From positions 62,001-126,000 of the forward strand of contig JAHHIC010000040.1 of NCBI GenBank assembly GCA_019359035.1: a stretch of DNA of 64,000 nt, in the 5' to 3' direction. Positions 63,677-64,000 of the stretch are shown piece by piece. Position 1 is the first letter of the stretch, and every line of letters starts with the position of its first letter. The translations under genes and the position numbers were made by a program. The notes below the pieces were generated by a model. The model did no database searches, was not told the origin of the DNA, and was given only the letters and a program-made list of their open reading frames with translations. This DNA is from Scytonematopsis contorta HA4267-MV1. Its GTDB lineage: Bacteria > Cyanobacteriota > Cyanobacteriia > Cyanobacteriales > Nostocaceae.

Positions 63677-63739
63677 AAGCCTAAAGAGGATTTGCAAACG
63701 AAGCCCAACACGGGAATTCAACAAACAATACCGTCTTGA
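63677..63739 (+). pseudogene. Relic of a cargo-type repeat unit
   Basis: The short frame encodes KPKEDLQTKPNTGIQQTIPS and stops. It matches the LQTKP repeat unit of cargo 2 (EDLETKPLPSIQR). No start codon is present. With the relic at 62771, this shows that cargo-type sequence has been broken up here. The rest of the interval 63589-63875 shows nothing else I can name. Confidence 0.65.
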
Positions 63740-63875
63740 AAGTAATAATGGCTGTCAGATAAGCACAGCAAGAGTTTTAAGCTTATTTTTTCTATAAATT
63801 TAGCACGCGCTTTGTACGCAAGAGCCAAACTCACGCGATACTTTAATCAAACTCCTGAATGAATAATACTTGATT

Positions 63876-64000
63876 ATGACTATCAATATAATTTTTGATA
63901 TGGAAACCCGAGACCCCGATGATATGTTTGCTTTGTGCTTCCTTGGCTCTCACCCAAATATAGCCTTACGTGCAGTTACAATCAATCCAGGGTCTAGAGC
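63876..64000 (+). CDS. Nucleoside hydrolase, 5' part only
   Basis: The gene is cut by the window end. The visible 41 residues (FDMETRDPDDMFALCFLG, then NIALRAVTINPGS) match the start of the inosine-uridine-preferring nucleoside hydrolase family, whose calcium-binding N-terminus has a DxxxxDPDD-type cluster. These enzymes split nucleosides into base and ribose. Being close to an adenosine-deaminase-like cargo is suggestive, but it could be unrelated metabolism. Confidence 0.75.
   Translation, partial: MTINIIFDMETRDPDDMFALCFLGSHPNIALRAVTINPGSR

Noticed and set aside
1-64000. tRNA, rRNA, riboswitch and replication origin
   Set aside because: I looked for tRNA-like cloverleaf and CCA-end patterns, rRNA and known riboswitch cores in the gene-free stretches and saw none that I can support by eye.

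Overview
The window looks like a chromosomal accessory region of a filamentous, heterocyst-type cyanobacterium (Nostocales). This rests on AT-rich coding sequence, a few HIP1 octamers (GCGATCGC at 6881, 46382, 51098 and 56293), heptanucleotide tandem repeats, many dispersed palindromes, and gene families that are common in that group (orthocaspase, Tll0287-like heme sensor, DUF1822 protein, many Ser/Thr kinases, pentapeptide-repeat proteins). The species cannot be named from sequence alone.

Region 1 (1-23,200) is a signalling and housekeeping mixture: a PhnD-like lipoprotein divergent from a heme sensor, an orthocaspase, a sigma-70-like factor overlapping a DUF1822 gene, an Rpn-type nuclease, a Ser/Thr kinase that shares a C-terminal domain with the orthocaspase, a four-domain RNA end-processing protein, SfsA, two tandem Ser/Thr kinases, an S9 peptidase and a HAD phosphatase. 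Many palindromic and tandem repeats lie between these genes.

Region 2 (23,200-47,430) is an extracellular/thylakoid-type contractile injection system (eCIS, phage-tail-like). A four-gene run (pentapeptide protein, tail-accessory/DUF4159-like protein, and two single-pass membrane proteins with Ig-like, WD40 and proline-rich parts) converges on a Pvc16-like tail terminator plus AAA+ ATPase pair. Divergent from that pair is the structural operon: sheath, two tube proteins, a small tail-assembly-like protein, a membrane pseudokinase with a periplasmic-binding-protein-like C-terminus, a 51-residue protein, a third tube-like protein, a 1064-residue low-complexity protein, a tube/LysM-type adaptor and a VgrG-like hub-spike. 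Baseplate wedge proteins, PAAR, gp25-like protein and a tape measure are not seen here and must be encoded elsewhere if the machine is complete.

Region 3 (47,440-64,000) is a cargo island starting 18 bases behind the spike gene. Three large proteins share a ~60-residue N-terminal leader but end in different C-terminal domains: an unrecognised one, a His-Me-finger nuclease-like one, and an adenosine-deaminase-like one. Each is followed by one or more small genes that look like immunity proteins (HEAT-like, YbjN-like, pentapeptide repeat). Beyond these are relics of at least one more cargo gene and the start of a nucleoside hydrolase gene cut by the window edge. The working model is that the leader loads cargo into the injection system, the C-termini are the toxic payloads, and the downstream genes protect the producer; this is inference from architecture.
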